A DNA stretch of 64,000 nucleotides from Roseimicrobium gellanilyticum (GCF_003315205.1 NZ_QNRR01000003.1:186001-250000); one strand, 5' to 3'; positions 46,420 through 55,259 are shown, counted from the stretch's first letter. The notes: generated by a model from the letters alone, not told the origin. Numbers and translations: made by a program.

Positions 46420-47145
46420 CTATATCTCAATGAAGTCTGCCACGAACTCATTCGCTGGCTTGTCGCGCAGGCTATTGGGTGTGCCGATTTGCTGAATCTC
46501 TCCTTCGTTCAGGACTACCACGCGATCCGCGAGTTCGAACGCCTCATCCTGATCGTGCGTCACGAAAAGGCTGGTGAGCTTCGTTTCATCGTGGAACTTG
46601 CGCAGCCAGCGGCGCAGTTCCTTGCGCACTTTGGCGTCGAGAGCTCCGAAAGGCTCGTCCAGAAGGAGCACGCGAGGGTTCACCGCAAGCGCACGAGCCA
46701 GAGCTACGCGCTGGCGCTGACCACCAGAAAGCTGGGCAGGGTAGCGACGGCCAAGCTCAGGCATCTGGATGCGCTCCAGCAGTTCCTGCACGGTTTCCTT
46801 GATCTCAGCACGCGAGGGGCGTTCGCGACGCTTCATCACCTTCAAACCAAACGCGATGTTCTGCTCCACCGTCATGTGATTGAAGAGTGCATAGTGCTGG
46901 AACACAAACCCGGCACGGCGCTCGTAAGCCGTACGCCAGGTGACATCGTCCCCCTGGAAGCGGATGCCTCCCGAGCCCTCGTCGGCAAATTCAAGACCGG
47001 CGATGATGCGCAGGAGCGTGGTCTTGCCGGAACCGCTGGGACCGAGCAGGGCCACCAACTCACCGGTCTCCACCTCGAGCGAGACGTCCTTCAGCGCATT
47101 GTAGCGTCCAAAGGTTTTGCGGATGTGATTGACTTGAATGCTCAT
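46420..47145 (-). CDS. cysA: Sulfate/thiosulfate ABC transporter ATP-binding protein
   Basis: This ATPase powers sulfate import. The 241 residues contain the Walker A motif [18 protein letters not shown], the Q-loop region [21 protein letters not shown], the signature [16 protein letters not shown], the Walker B motif [13 protein letters not shown] and the H-loop [17 protein letters not shown]. The FVFQHYALF form and [16 protein letters not shown] are typical of CysA. It is shorter than the E. coli protein (365 residues) and lacks the C-terminal regulatory TOBE domain. Its ATG overlaps the TGA of cysW (ATGA). It is the last gene of the sulfur-uptake operon, followed by inverted hairpin repeats. 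Confidence 0.94.
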   Translation of the reverse strand: MSIQVNHIRKTFGRYNALKDVSLEVETGELVALLGPSGSGKTTLLRIIAGLEFADEGSGGIRFQGDDVTWRTAYERRAGFVFQHYALFNHMTVEQNIAFGLKVMKRRERPSRAEIKETVQELLERIQMPELGRRYPAQLSGGQRQRVALARALAVNPRVLLLDEPFGALDAKVRKELRRWLRKFHDETKLTSLFVTHDQDEAFELADRVVVLNEGEIQQIGTPNSLRDKPANEFVADFIEI

Positions 47146-48020
47146 GTGGTGGCGGTGGCTTTGCGGTTCGTGAAGGTTTTCAAGAGGAGTGTGACAAGCG
47201 CCAGCAGCGCGAGAAGGGAGGCACAGGCGAAGGCAGGGACCATCTGGTACTCGTTGTAAAGCACCTCGACGTGAAGAGGCAGTGTGTTCGTCTGGTTGCG
47301 GATGTGGCCGGAAACCACCGACACCGCGCCGAACTCACCCATGCTACGGGCATTGCAGAGGATGATGCCGTACAGCAGGCCCCACTTGATCTTCGGTAGG
47401 GTGACACGCCAGAACATCTGCCAGCCATTGGCGCCGAGGGTCATGGCAGCTTCTTCTTCCTTGTGTCCCTGGGATTCCATCTGCGGCGTCAGCACGCGGG
47501 CGACAAAGGGGAAGGTCACGAAGATGGTGCTCAGCACGATGCCAGGCAGGGCAAAGATGATTTTGAATCCGTGCTCTCTCAGAGAGGGACCGAAGAGGCC
47601 TTGTGCACCAAAGAGCAGGATGAAGATCAACCCTGAGATCACCGGTGACACCCAGAGGGGAAGCTCAATGAGCGTGCCAAGGAACCGCTTCCCCTTGAAG
47701 CGGAAGTGCGCAACGCACCACGCTGCGGCAATGCCAAAGATGGTATTCAGTGGCACCGCGATGGCGGCCACTTTCAAAGTAAGCCAAATCGCATGCATCG
47801 CTGCGCGATCATCGAATGCCTTGAGATAAGCGGCCCATCCTTTGCGGAAGGCCTCCTGAAACACCACCCACAACGGCAGCAGGAACATGGCGCCCATGAA
47901 GGCCACCACGAGCAGAATGATGGTCCAACGGAGGAACCACGGCTCAGCCGTGGCGCGCAGCACCGGCGAAGGCGCGCGGCGTCTTGCAGAACGAACAGGA
48001 AGGTCAGCGATAGCACCCAT
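47142..48020 (-). CDS. cysW: Sulfate/thiosulfate ABC transporter permease CysW
   Basis: This inner-membrane permease has 292 residues and about six membrane segments. The EAA loop that docks on CysA is [33 protein letters not shown]. The CysW-type segments are [31 protein letters not shown] and [27 protein letters not shown]. The C-terminus overlaps the cysA start by four bases. The N-terminal 30 residues are basic and lie in the cytoplasm. It follows cysT after 55 bases. Confidence 0.94.
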   Translation of the reverse strand: MGAIADLPVRSARRRAPSPVLRATAEPWFLRWTIILLVVAFMGAMFLLPLWVVFQEAFRKGWAAYLKAFDDRAAMHAIWLTLKVAAIAVPLNTIFGIAAAWCVAHFRFKGKRFLGTLIELPLWVSPVISGLIFILLFGAQGLFGPSLREHGFKIIFALPGIVLSTIFVTFPFVARVLTPQMESQGHKEEEAAMTLGANGWQMFWRVTLPKIKWGLLYGIILCNARSMGEFGAVSVVSGHIRNQTNTLPLHVEVLYNEYQMVPAFACASLLALLALVTLLLKTFTNRKATATT

Positions 48021-48075
48021 GAATTTGAGTTTTCAGGAACAGGCGTTCAGTTTTCAGAGGAGGTATGGATGCCGC

Positions 48076-48903
48076 TTACTGCGCGGTCCGGCGTTCGTGC
48101 CAATTGATGAATCGATTGGAAATCACCAGGATGAGGAAGGATGCGAAGAGCATGAGCAGGCCAATCGTGGTGGCACCGGCATAGTCGTACTGCTCCAGGC
48201 GGGTCACGATGAGCAGCGGTGCGATCTCCGTCTTGAAGGGAAGATTTCCGGAAATGAAGACCACGGAACCATATTCCCCCACAGCGCGGCCAAAGGAGAG
48301 CGCCATGCCTGCCAGTGTAGAAGGCAAGATGGCCGGCAGGATCACGCGAGTAAGTGTCTGCCAGCGCGTGGCTCCAAGACAGGCAGCCGCCTCTTCCGGT
48401 TCCAGCGAAAGGTCGGCAATCACCGGCTGCACCGTGCGCACCACAAAGGGGAAGCCCACAAAGATGAGAGCCAGCGTGATGCCCGTGGGTGTGAAGGCCA
48501 CCTTGATATCAAATTCACTCAGCGGCTTTCCGATCAGTCCATTGACCGAATAGAGGGTCACCAAGGCAATGCCTGCTACCGCGGTGGGCAGAGCGAACGG
48601 CAAATCGACCATCGCATCGAGCAGGCGTTTCCCCGGGAAGCGATACCGCTCCAGGACCCATGCCGTGAGCACGCCAAAGAATCCATTCACCAGCGTTGCC
48701 GCCAATGCGGTGCCGAAGCTGAGCTTCAAGGAACCGAGCACCCGCACATCGGTAGCCGTTTTCCAGAAAGCCTCCCATCCACCCGTGCTGCTCTTCCAGA
48801 TAAGCGCAGAGAGGGGAATGAGGACAATCAGGATGAGATACAGGAGCGTGAACCCAAGGGTGAGCTTGAATCCGGGGAGCACATGGCGGCGATGTCGGGA
48901 CAT
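48076..48903 (-). CDS. cysT: Sulfate/thiosulfate ABC transporter permease CysT (CysU)
   Basis: This is the second permease of the sulfate transporter, 275 residues with about six membrane segments. Family features are [47 protein letters not shown] and the EAA loop [23 protein letters not shown]. The segment [26 protein letters not shown] is typical of CysT. It lies 17 bases after the M14-like hydrolase gene and pairs with CysW to form the membrane channel. Confidence 0.94.
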   Translation of the reverse strand: MSRHRRHVLPGFKLTLGFTLLYLILIVLIPLSALIWKSSTGGWEAFWKTATDVRVLGSLKLSFGTALAATLVNGFFGVLTAWVLERYRFPGKRLLDAMVDLPFALPTAVAGIALVTLYSVNGLIGKPLSEFDIKVAFTPTGITLALIFVGFPFVVRTVQPVIADLSLEPEEAAACLGATRWQTLTRVILPAILPSTLAGMALSFGRAVGEYGSVVFISGNLPFKTEIAPLLIVTRLEQYDYAGATTIGLLMLFASFLILVISNRFINWHERRTAQ

Positions 48904-48920
48904 TGGCGAATTGGCAAAGA

Positions 48921-49667
48921 CTAGAGATTCGGTGCGTAGGCCTGCAGGCGGCGGTATTCACTGAGGATGGATTTCACGGCTGCGACGGTGGCCTGCACCT
49001 GCAGCTCCATGCGGACGTAGTCGGGAGTTTCGAAGACGATCTCCAGCGCATGCGGACGCTGCTCTGGAGGAGCACTCAGCACACCGAAGTAGCCCTCGGT
49101 GATGATGCCGCGCTCAGCAGCGAATCCATCGATGTAAGGCGAAGGATTGCGCGGAATGATCTTGTCCGCTGCCTCAAGCGCAGGCTCGAGGATCTGCTGG
49201 CTGAGCAAGGCACCACTGGCGAAGCCGTAGATGCCGGCAGACTCGTCATCCGTGTGAAGCGAGATGAGGCCATCATACACTTCACGACGGATCTCGCCTT
49301 CCAGGTAGGCCACCTCCGGTTGCGAGGAGCCCACCCAGAACTCGCGATTGAGATCATAACCACCCATGGAGTGGCGCGTGCCCACCGCTCGACCGGTGGG
49401 ATTGCACACCGGATAGAAGTGCAGTTCAAAGTCCTGCAATTCTTCCGGAAGTGTCAGCGCCCAATCCGCCAGCTCATGGGAAGCCAGGATGCCGGCTTCC
49501 TCATCTCCATGCATCCCGCCGAAGACGCCAAACTTCCATGTGGCCTTCCCATCACGGGGAGGGCACACAATCTTCGGGATGAAGATGGATTCCGGCGCAT
49601 TACGGCGGCGCGCGGAGCTGCGTTCGAGGCGGGCGTCTTCGGGCAAGAGCTGAAGGGCGGAGTTCAT
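48921..49667 (-). CDS. M14-like (succinylglutamate desuccinylase/aspartoacylase) zinc hydrolase in the sulfur operon
   Basis: The 248-residue cytoplasmic protein has the carboxypeptidase-like zinc site. [14 protein letters not shown] gives His53 and Glu56, [16 protein letters not shown] and [10 protein letters not shown] supply the substrate-binding Arg and Asn-Arg pair, and LISLHTDDE gives the second zinc His. This is the aspartoacylase/succinylglutamate desuccinylase subgroup, which removes acyl or amino-acid groups from small amides. It sits between cysK and cysT with gaps of nine and seventeen bases, so it is in the operon. A role in recovering sulfur from an acylated cysteine-type compound is possible, but that is inference from position. 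Confidence 0.85.
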   Translation of the reverse strand: MNSALQLLPEDARLERSSARRRNAPESIFIPKIVCPPRDGKATWKFGVFGGMHGDEEAGILASHELADWALTLPEELQDFELHFYPVCNPTGRAVGTRHSMGGYDLNREFWVGSSQPEVAYLEGEIRREVYDGLISLHTDDESAGIYGFASGALLSQQILEPALEAADKIIPRNPSPYIDGFAAERGIITEGYFGVLSAPPEQRPHALEIVFETPDYVRMELQVQATVAAVKSILSEYRRLQAYAPNL

Positions 49668-49676
49668 GATTCGTTC

Positions 49677-50639
49677 TTAGGCGGCAGTTTTCAGTCGGGC
49701 TTCATCGGCAAGGGCGGTCGAGAGGTAGCGTTCGCCGGTGCTGCAGCCCACGGTGACGATCAGCTTGCCCTCACTGTCTGCGCGGGCCGCGACTTGCAGT
49801 GCGGCCCAGACATTCGCTCCGGTGGAGATGCCGACCAGCAGGCCTTCTTCCAAAGCCAGACGCTGGGCCGTGGCGATGGCGTCCTCATTCGACACCGTGA
49901 GCACTTCATCAATGATGGAGGTGTTGAGATTTCCAGGAACAAATCCGGCACCAGTGCCTTGAATCTTGTGCGGCCCAGGGGTGAGCGGTTCACCTTTCAG
50001 AGTCTGTGAAATGACAGGCGAGGCGGAAGGCTCCACGGCGATGGCCTTGAGCGAGGGCTTACGCTCCTTGATGACTTCGCTCACCCCCGTGATGGTGCCG
50101 CCGGTGCCGACTGCGGAGACGAAGACATCGATGGCACCATACGAGTCCGCCCAGATTTCTTCCGCGGTGGTCTTGCGGTGAATCTCGGGATTGGCGGGGT
50201 TTTCAAATTGCTGGGGAATCCAGGAGTTCGGAATACTGGCGTGCAGTTCATTCGCCTTCGCAATCGCACCCTTCATGCCTTGTGCGGCAGGAGTCAGCAC
50301 AAGTTCCGCGCCCAGCAACGCCAGCAGTGTGCGGCGCTCCAGGCTCATGCTCTCCGGCATGGTGAGAATCAGACGGTATCCACGGGAAGCTGCGACAAAC
50401 GCGAGCGCGATTCCGGTGTTTCCCGAGGTGGGTTCGATAATAGTGGTGCCGGGCTTCAATCGGCCGGACTCTTCCGCGGCTTCAATCATGGCGCGGCCGA
50501 TGCGATCCTTCACGCTGCCCAGCGGATTCTTGAACTCGGCCTTCAGCGCGATGGTGCCGGGCAGACCAGCGGCAATGCGGTTCAGCTTGATGAGCGGCGT
50601 GCCGCCGACGGCTTCGACAATGTTGGGATGAAATGACAT
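49677..50639 (-). CDS. cysK: Cysteine synthase A (O-acetylserine sulfhydrylase)
   Basis: This PLP enzyme makes L-cysteine from O-acetylserine and sulfide. The 320 residues show the PLP lysine Lys44 in [11 protein letters not shown], the substrate loop [11 protein letters not shown], the phosphate-binding loop [12 protein letters not shown], and [14 protein letters not shown]. These are the CysK/O-acetylserine sulfhydrylase signatures. The ATG at 50639 starts at the family N-terminus ([17 protein letters not shown]). An upstream extension to 50717 runs through a hairpin and is not coding. It follows the sulfate-binding-protein gene after a strong hairpin. Confidence 0.94.
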   Translation of the reverse strand: MSFHPNIVEAVGGTPLIKLNRIAAGLPGTIALKAEFKNPLGSVKDRIGRAMIEAAEESGRLKPGTTIIEPTSGNTGIALAFVAASRGYRLILTMPESMSLERRTLLALLGAELVLTPAAQGMKGAIAKANELHASIPNSWIPQQFENPANPEIHRKTTAEEIWADSYGAIDVFVSAVGTGGTITGVSEVIKERKPSLKAIAVEPSASPVISQTLKGEPLTPGPHKIQGTGAGFVPGNLNTSIIDEVLTVSNEDAIATAQRLALEEGLLVGISTGANVWAALQVAARADSEGKLIVTVGCSTGERYLSTALADEARLKTAA

Positions 50640-50674
50640 GGGTCTGCGTGTGGGAGTATTTCTTGGGGGAAGTT

Positions 50675-50700
50675 GGGGCTGCCGCACCCGCGGCAGCCCC
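50675..50700 (-). terminator. Strong intercistronic hairpin between the sulfate-binding-protein gene and cysK
   Basis: GGGGCTGCCGC (50675-50685) and GCGGCAGCCCC (50690-50700) form a perfect 11-bp stem with a four-base loop. On the minus strand no T run follows, so full termination is unlikely. It would partly terminate, or protect the upstream mRNA, giving more binding protein than cysK and permeases, as known for REP-type hairpins after binding-protein genes. Confidence 0.75.
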
Positions 50701-50755
50701 GTTTTCGCTTCACTCAACCATGGCCCTGCGGCTACTGAGTACTGAAAGGGAACGC

Positions 50756-51766
50756 TTAGTTCTGGGGCTTGTAGATCTGGTCGAAGGTGCCGCCTTCCGC
50801 GAAGTGCGTCTTGGCTGCCTTGGCCCAGCCACCGAACGCCTGATCGATGGTGAAGAGCTCAATCTTCGGGAACACACTGGCGTACTTGGCGGCGGCCTTC
50901 TCGCTGGTGGGGCGGTAGAAGTGCTTTCCGGCGAGGTCCTGACCCTCATCCGAGTAGAGGTAGTCAAGGTAGGCCTTGGCCACTTCGGTAGTGCCCTTCT
51001 TCGCGGCGTTCTTTTCCACGAGAGCCACAGTGGGCTGCGCGAGGATGCTCAGGGAAGGCACCACAATTTCAAAAGTATCCTTGCCGAATTCCTTCTGGGC
51101 GAGGAAGGCTTCATTCTCCCAGGAAATGAAGACATCACCCAGACCGCGCTGCACGAAGGTGGTGGTGGAACCACGGGCACCCGAGTCAAGCACTGGCACG
51201 TTTTTGTAGAGCTTGGCCACGAATTCTTTTGCTTTGTCTTCGCTGCCGAGCTTGCGCTTGGCGTATTCGAAAGCGGCGAGGAAGTTCCACTGGGCGCCAC
51301 CGGAGGTCTTCGGGTTCGGAGTGATCACGGCCACGCCTTCCTTGGTGAGGTCATCCCAGTCCTTGATGCCCTTGGGATTGCCCTTGCGCACTAGGAACAC
51401 GATCGTGGAGGTGTACGGCGCCGAGTCCTTCGGCAGCTTGGTCTGCCAGTCGGCGGGAAGAAGGCCGGCCTTCTCGGAGATGGCGGTCACGTCATTGGCG
51501 AGCGCGAGGGTCACCACATCCGCTTCGAGACCGTCGATGACGGAGCGAGCCTGCTTGCCGGAGCCACCATGCGACTGGTCGATGGTGATTTCCTTGCCGG
51601 ACTTTTCCTTCCAATGCTTGATGAAGGCGGCGTTGTACTCCACGTAGAATTCACGCGTGGGGTCATAGGAAACATTGAGCAGGTTCTGGGCGGAGGCAGC
51701 CTCGGAGCCGAGGACGCTGGCGCCGGCGAACGCGAGGAGGGATTTCAGGAAGGTTCTGCTTTTCAT
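50756..51766 (-). CDS. Periplasmic sulfate/thiosulfate-binding protein
   Basis: The 336-residue protein is the extracytoplasmic receptor of the sulfate ABC transporter (Sbp/CysP family). A signal peptide ([21 protein letters not shown]) precedes the family signatures [45 protein letters not shown] and [22 protein letters not shown]. Sbp and CysP cannot be told apart here. It lies between the porin gene and cysK, and the hairpin at its 3' end should raise its transcript level. Confidence 0.93.
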   Translation of the reverse strand: MKSRTFLKSLLAFAGASVLGSEAASAQNLLNVSYDPTREFYVEYNAAFIKHWKEKSGKEITIDQSHGGSGKQARSVIDGLEADVVTLALANDVTAISEKAGLLPADWQTKLPKDSAPYTSTIVFLVRKGNPKGIKDWDDLTKEGVAVITPNPKTSGGAQWNFLAAFEYAKRKLGSEDKAKEFVAKLYKNVPVLDSGARGSTTTFVQRGLGDVFISWENEAFLAQKEFGKDTFEIVVPSLSILAQPTVALVEKNAAKKGTTEVAKAYLDYLYSDEGQDLAGKHFYRPTSEKAAAKYASVFPKIELFTIDQAFGGWAKAAKTHFAEGGTFDQIYKPQN

Positions 51767-51841
51767 GATGATGGATGGTTTGGGTATGGTTCTGAAAGGG
51801 TGGGGAATTTTTTGTGCGTTGGTTGCTGGACGCGATTGGCT

Positions 51842-53041
51842 TTAGAAGGAGAAGCGCACGCCGGTCAGCACGGTCCAGCCGTCGTAGTCACCGCCGTTGC
51901 CGCCGCCATCGACCGTGGCGTATTCCGCGCCGGCCAGGACCTTGAGCTTGTCTCCGTAGATGAAGTACTGGAGGCCGCCGTAGAAGGCGTTGTAGTTCTC
52001 GCCACGACCGCTGCCGGTGAGTTCCGGAGCTGCGCGCTCATAGCGGCTCTGCGCCTGCACGCTGTTGTTGCCATCGCCCACGGAGAAGCTGTAGCGGCCC
52101 ACGGCCTGAAGCTTGTCCTTGATGATGTCGAATGTGGGCTGGATGTAGAAGCCGAAGGCATCATCCCAGCCGGGATCACCACCGGTGGCGAGGAAGAATT
52201 CCGTCACCAGGCTCCAGCGGCCTTCCTTCACCCAGAAGGTGGTGGTGAAGAGATCTTCGTAGCGATCAAGGATGGTGGCACCCTCGTCATCAGCCTCGCT
52301 GTGCAGCCAGTCAAAGCGGAGGTCCGCCTTGTCCGTGCCGAGCGCGTCCTTCAGATTGTAGCCCACACCAGCGCCGTAAGCGATGCCGCCGTCGAACTGG
52401 CCGAACTCCTCGTCGATGTCGTTCGAGTAGATGCCCGCCTGCCAGGTGAACTTGTCCACTTTGCCCTCGAAGACCGCACCCACCACGCGATCCACGCGGA
52501 GCTGGTTGAAGATCTGTGAACGCTCAAAGGTCGGCTGGTTGTTCGTGGACTGGAGGAAGTCGTAGTACGCGATCTGCGGCTTCTGGCGGCCCACGGTGAG
52601 CGCAAAGCTGTCCGAAGGCTTCCACTTCACGTAGGCGTCCACGAGGCCGTTGTAGAACGGGTCGAACTCATCGGAGCTCTGCGCATCCAAGCGGACTTCG
52701 AACTGGTTGAAGAGCTTCGCATCGAAGCCGAAGCGCGAGCGACGATCTTCCCAACCGTCGTCATCGCCCTGGTCGGAATCCACCCAGTGATACTGGCCCT
52801 GGTAGCGACCACGGAGCTTGAACTCCTGGAGTACGGGATTGTCCTTGTTCTTGTAGATGGTGGCGAGTCCCCAGATCTTGTCATAGATGGACTCGTCCTT
52901 CTTCTCCGTGGTGATCACGTCCTTGGCGGACTTGCCGGAGGAGGCGATGACAGGTTCGCCGGCGTGAAGCGCGCCTGCAGCAGACACTGCTGCTGCGAGG
53001 AGCAGGAGGTTACGTCGGCCAATGTGTTTCTTGAGATGCAT
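51842..53041 (-). CDS. OprO/OprP-like outer-membrane porin in the sulfur operon
   Basis: The 399 residues have a signal peptide (NLLLLAAAVSAAGALHAG) and an outer-membrane beta-barrel with alternating strands (FKLRGRYQGQYHWVDSD, FEVRLDAQSSDEFDPFYNGL, DLRFDWLHSEADDEG, SLVTEFFLATGG) ending in aromatic FSF. This pattern matches the phosphate-selective porin O/P family. It would admit anions to the periplasm, here presumably sulfate or thiosulfate since it heads the sulfate operon. The ATG at 53041 is chosen; the longer frame lies in the leader. A structured leader and an Rrf2-type promoter region lie upstream. Confidence 0.88.
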   Translation of the reverse strand: MHLKKHIGRRNLLLLAAAVSAAGALHAGEPVIASSGKSAKDVITTEKKDESIYDKIWGLATIYKNKDNPVLQEFKLRGRYQGQYHWVDSDQGDDDGWEDRRSRFGFDAKLFNQFEVRLDAQSSDEFDPFYNGLVDAYVKWKPSDSFALTVGRQKPQIAYYDFLQSTNNQPTFERSQIFNQLRVDRVVGAVFEGKVDKFTWQAGIYSNDIDEEFGQFDGGIAYGAGVGYNLKDALGTDKADLRFDWLHSEADDEGATILDRYEDLFTTTFWVKEGRWSLVTEFFLATGGDPGWDDAFGFYIQPTFDIIKDKLQAVGRYSFSVGDGNNSVQAQSRYERAAPELTGSGRGENYNAFYGGLQYFIYGDKLKVLAGAEYATVDGGGNGGDYDGWTVLTGVRFSF

Positions 53042-53135
53042 TGCTGATGAGGTGTGTGTTTGCGTGGTTGTTGTCGGTGGGAATCTGCGGTCCTCGGGGG
53101 TGGAGGTGGCCGGCGGCCCAAAAGGATCTGGAAAC

Positions 53136-53278
53136 AAAAAAAGAGACTGAGGGGAGGAACAGAGGACGGCAGAAGGATCCGTGTGGTGGCTCAGAGAGCC
53201 ATGCCACAGGTGCCTTTGTCGAAACCTCCGGTGCTCCGGTCAGTCTCCTGGTTGCTACAGCGGTTTTCACCGCGCTGT
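53136..53278 (-). promoter_or_regulatory. Structured leader RNA upstream of the sulfur-uptake operon, possible attenuator
   Basis: The leader starts near the predicted transcription start. Stem 1 (53278-53257) pairs ACAGC/GCTGT and GGT/ACC around a GAAA loop with a two-base bulge. A CCGG/CCGG hairpin lies at 53239-53228. Stem 3 (53208-53182) pairs TGTGG/CCACA and TGGCTC/GAGCCA. A long-range helix joins GAGACTGA (53247-53240) to TCAGTCTC (53150-53143), extendable by one G-U and one A-U pair. It is followed at once by seven T residues (53142-53136), as in an intrinsic terminator. It is not a SAM-I riboswitch by its core sequence. Ligand and function are unknown. Confidence 0.55.
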
Positions 53279-53283
53279 TCCAG

Positions 53284-53312
53284 TGTATACATATCTAATT
53301 TACATCTGGCAA
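53284..53312 (-). promoter_or_regulatory. Predicted sigma-70-type promoter of the porin-sulfate operon
   Basis: On the minus strand TTGCCA (53312-53307) and TATACA (53289-53284) are separated by exactly 17 bases, matching the -35 and -10 elements at five and four of six positions. The transcription start would be about 53278, where leader stem 1 begins. The -35 lies inside the Rrf2-type motif. Confidence 0.6.
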
Positions 53313-53321
53313 GTAGGAATT
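53300..53321 (-). promoter_or_regulatory. Putative Rrf2 operator at the porin-sulfate promoter
   Basis: Minus strand AATTCCTACTTGCC followed by two bases and ATGTA matches the site upstream of the Rrf2 gene (54191-54211) in 19 of 21 positions. The form CCTAC-N9-GTAA is a degenerate dyad like those bound by Rrf2 regulators such as CymR and IscR. It covers the -35 element, which would fit repression when sulfur is plentiful. Confidence 0.6.
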
Positions 53322-53352
53322 GGAGCAAAAATAAAAGAGCGTTGCTGCGACC

Positions 53353-53565
53353 TTAGATTTTGCGCTTCACGGCGGCGTAGGAGGAAGACGAACCATTCGT
53401 GGATCCGGCGTCGCTCAGGCGGGTCTTTTCGGTGCTTTCCACCTGGGTGACACGACCCTCATGCACGACGATCTGGACGGAGCCAAAGCGGAGGTTTCCG
53501 ACCTTGCGGCGGACGATTTCAAGCCACGGTTCGGCGGCGACTTCTGTTTCGTTGAGAATGCTCAT
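53353..53565 (-). CDS. DUF2292 (YezD-family) small protein
   Basis: The 70-residue protein has the DUF2292 core: PWLEIVRRKVGNLRFGSVQIVVHEG, then RVTQVESTEKTRL. In Bacillus and other genomes this family is encoded beside sulfate and sulfonate uptake or cysteine synthesis genes, and its molecular role is unknown. Here it lies nine bases after the Rrf2 regulator gene and just upstream of the sulfate operon promoter, which agrees with that association. The ATG at 53565 is used; four more codons upstream are possible. The C-terminal 20 residues are a Ser-rich, basic tail. Confidence 0.88.
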   Translation of the reverse strand: MSILNETEVAAEPWLEIVRRKVGNLRFGSVQIVVHEGRVTQVESTEKTRLSDAGSTNGSSSSYAAVKRKI

Positions 53566-53573
53566 GGGGCTGA

Positions 53574-54158
53574 TCATAGTTGGGGCTGGGAACTGGTGAG
53601 GAGAGAGAGGAATCCATCGAGGGGATCCGCGTGCTTAACGCGTTTCGGCTTGGTCACGCGTGCATTGGTTTTTTTGCGGAGATTTTTTTCGGGAACAGCA
53701 TAGGGCATTGCCACGCCATCCCGTTCCATCTTGCGCAGTGTCACGGAGACCACGTCCGCGAGTGTGTACTTGTCCAGGATGCGGGCAATGGCATTGCGCA
53801 CGTCAATCATCATCATGCGCAGACCGCAGTGCGTCTCATCCGGGCACGTGCAGCGGGAGTAGTCCGTTTCACTGGCGCAGCCAATCGGAGCAAGGCGCCC
53901 ATCGATGAGGCGGACCACTTCGCCGATGGTGATTTCCTTCATGGGCCGGGCCAGCCTGGCGCCACCTTCCTTGCCGCGTTTGCTCTCCACATACCCGTGG
54001 CGGCGCAGTTCCTGCAGGATGTTCTCAATGAACTTGTACGGCAGGTTCTCACTGTCGGAAAGGTCCGACACGGACACCACATCACGCCCGAGACGTTCGG
54101 CAATGCCGAGCTGGATGAGGGTGCGGAGTGCGTATTCGCCTTTCTTCGTGAGCTTCAT
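53574..54158 (-). CDS. Rrf2-family transcriptional regulator of the sulfur locus
   Basis: The 194 residues begin with the Rrf2 winged helix (MKLTKKGEYALRTLIQLGIA, ENLPYKFIENILQELRRHGYVESKRGKEGG). The dimerisation helix and a cysteine cluster follow (Cys94, 103, 105 and 111 in IGCASETDYSRCTCPDETHCG). Four cysteines in this region could hold an iron-sulfur cluster as in IscR or NsrR. CymR-type sulfur regulators lack such a cluster, so the mode of sensing is open. A basic C-terminal extension of about 45 residues (RKKTNARVTKPKRVK) is unusual. The gene precedes DUF2292 and the sulfate operon, and a matching motif lies upstream of both promoters, implying autoregulation and control of sulfate uptake. 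Confidence 0.92.
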   Translation of the reverse strand: MKLTKKGEYALRTLIQLGIAERLGRDVVSVSDLSDSENLPYKFIENILQELRRHGYVESKRGKEGGARLARPMKEITIGEVVRLIDGRLAPIGCASETDYSRCTCPDETHCGLRMMMIDVRNAIARILDKYTLADVVSVTLRKMERDGVAMPYAVPEKNLRKKTNARVTKPKRVKHADPLDGFLSLLTSSQPQL

Positions 54159-54190
54159 GGTGGTGGTGCCGACTATCGTACCTTCCAATC

Positions 54191-54233
54191 TACATAGGGC
54201 AAGTAGGAATTAAAACAATTGTACACCTGGCAA
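54191..54233 (-). promoter_or_regulatory. Putative Rrf2 autoregulatory operator
   Basis: Minus strand AATTCCTACTTGCCCTATGTA (54211-54191) matches the porin-promoter site and forms the dyad CCTAC-N9-GTAG. A further degenerate copy, TTGCCAGGTGTAC (about 54232-54220), lies just upstream. The site is 33-53 bases before the Rrf2 start. Confidence 0.6.
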
Positions 54234-54257
54234 ACCGTCGCCCAACAGGACGGCACA

Positions 54258-55259
54258 TTACTCGTTCAGCCAGAGACGAAAAAGCCCCTTGGACTGAAAC
54301 CCACCCGGAACCTTGCCCGCAGCTGTTTGCAGGGTCACCGCCTGTTGTCTGCCATTCGCTTTCAGTTCGGTCACCCTGCCCTCGACCGCCTCGCCGGAGG
54401 GCTTCCGGTCCACACCGGCAGGCGCGACTTTGACCGTCTTGCCCACCTTGAGTTGCTTCGCTACATCGCTCCCTTCGTTGAAAAGCGTGAGCTTCAGTGT
54501 CGCACCATTGACTTCATCCACATAGCCGGGAGCGCCTTCCTTCTTCATGCGATCCGCGTGCACGGCCTTCTGCTCGGACTGGAACTTTGCGAGGCTCTCG
54601 TCATCGAGGAAGACCTCCCACGCCACGCGTACTTTCCCCTTCCCCACCCCATGCGTCTTGGTGCGCAGCTTCTCACCCACCTTGATGTCCGTGAATGCGG
54701 CGGGCAGGCCTGCTTTCCAGTAGCGTGTGTCCGCATCGGTGGTGATGACCACGCCCTTCTCACGGATGAAGCTCTTGTCAAAGTTCGCCCACGTGCAGGT
54801 CACCTGCTTCTTCGCTGCATCGATGGTGTCCACATAGAAGTACTCCTTGTGACCATTCATCATGTTCATCTCATCCTGGATGTACGTGAGCCAGACCCAC
54901 TCACCCTTTTCATTCTCATGCAGGCGGAAGATGGCCCGCTCGCCCACGCGGAAATCCTGCAAATCACCATTGGTAGCATGATGCAGCAGCTCCGCGTACG
55001 GCATCACCGTGAAGCTCACGACTTCATCATTGCTCTCACGGCGAAATTTCCCGGTGCGCGTGGCGAAGTCCAAGCTGATGAGTTCGCCCCACGGGCGCTG
55101 CATGCGGTCGAAGGGGATGATGACCTTACCCGGTGTGATCTTGAGCACCGTTTTGACTTCAGGTGCAGGGAGTGTCGCTGGTTTGGCTGCAGGCTCCGCG
55201 GCACTCAAGGGGTGGAACAACAAAACCAAGGCAGCAAATGCAGGAAGGACAGATTTCAT
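54258..55259 (-). CDS. Secreted protein of unknown function
   Basis: I do not recognise a family. The signal peptide (SVLPAFAALVLLFHPLSA) precedes about 310 residues, mainly beta, with several short OB- or KOW-like strands: RPWGELISLDFATRTGKFRR, VVSFTVMPYAELLH, GHKEYFYVDTIDAAKKQVTCTW and GAPGYVDEVNGATLKLTLF. Repeated turns of the V-G-E/K-T type (FRVGERAIFRLHE, IKVGEKLRTKTHG, LKVGKTVKVAPAG) suggest three or more copies of a small barrel. It stands upstream of the Rrf2 gene on the same strand, with the Rrf2 operator between. Any link to sulfur metabolism is speculative. Confidence 0.65.
   Translation of the reverse strand: MKSVLPAFAALVLLFHPLSAAEPAAKPATLPAPEVKTVLKITPGKVIIPFDRMQRPWGELISLDFATRTGKFRRESNDEVVSFTVMPYAELLHHATNGDLQDFRVGERAIFRLHENEKGEWVWLTYIQDEMNMMNGHKEYFYVDTIDAAKKQVTCTWANFDKSFIREKGVVITTDADTRYWKAGLPAAFTDIKVGEKLRTKTHGVGKGKVRVAWEVFLDDESLAKFQSEQKAVHADRMKKEGAPGYVDEVNGATLKLTLFNEGSDVAKQLKVGKTVKVAPAGVDRKPSGEAVEGRVTELKANGRQQAVTLQTAAGKVPGGFQSKGLFRLWLNE

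Noticed and set aside
53234-53252. Cobalamin riboswitch, because CCAGGAGAC near the leader start resembles the B12 box
   Set aside because: The box is at the 5' end of the leader with only about 30 transcribed bases before it, so the rest of the roughly 200-nt cobalamin aptamer cannot be present.
53136-53278. SAM-I (S-box) riboswitch in the sulfate-operon leader
   Set aside because: The conserved SAM-I core segments around its P2 to P3 helices are absent, although a CAACC does occur.
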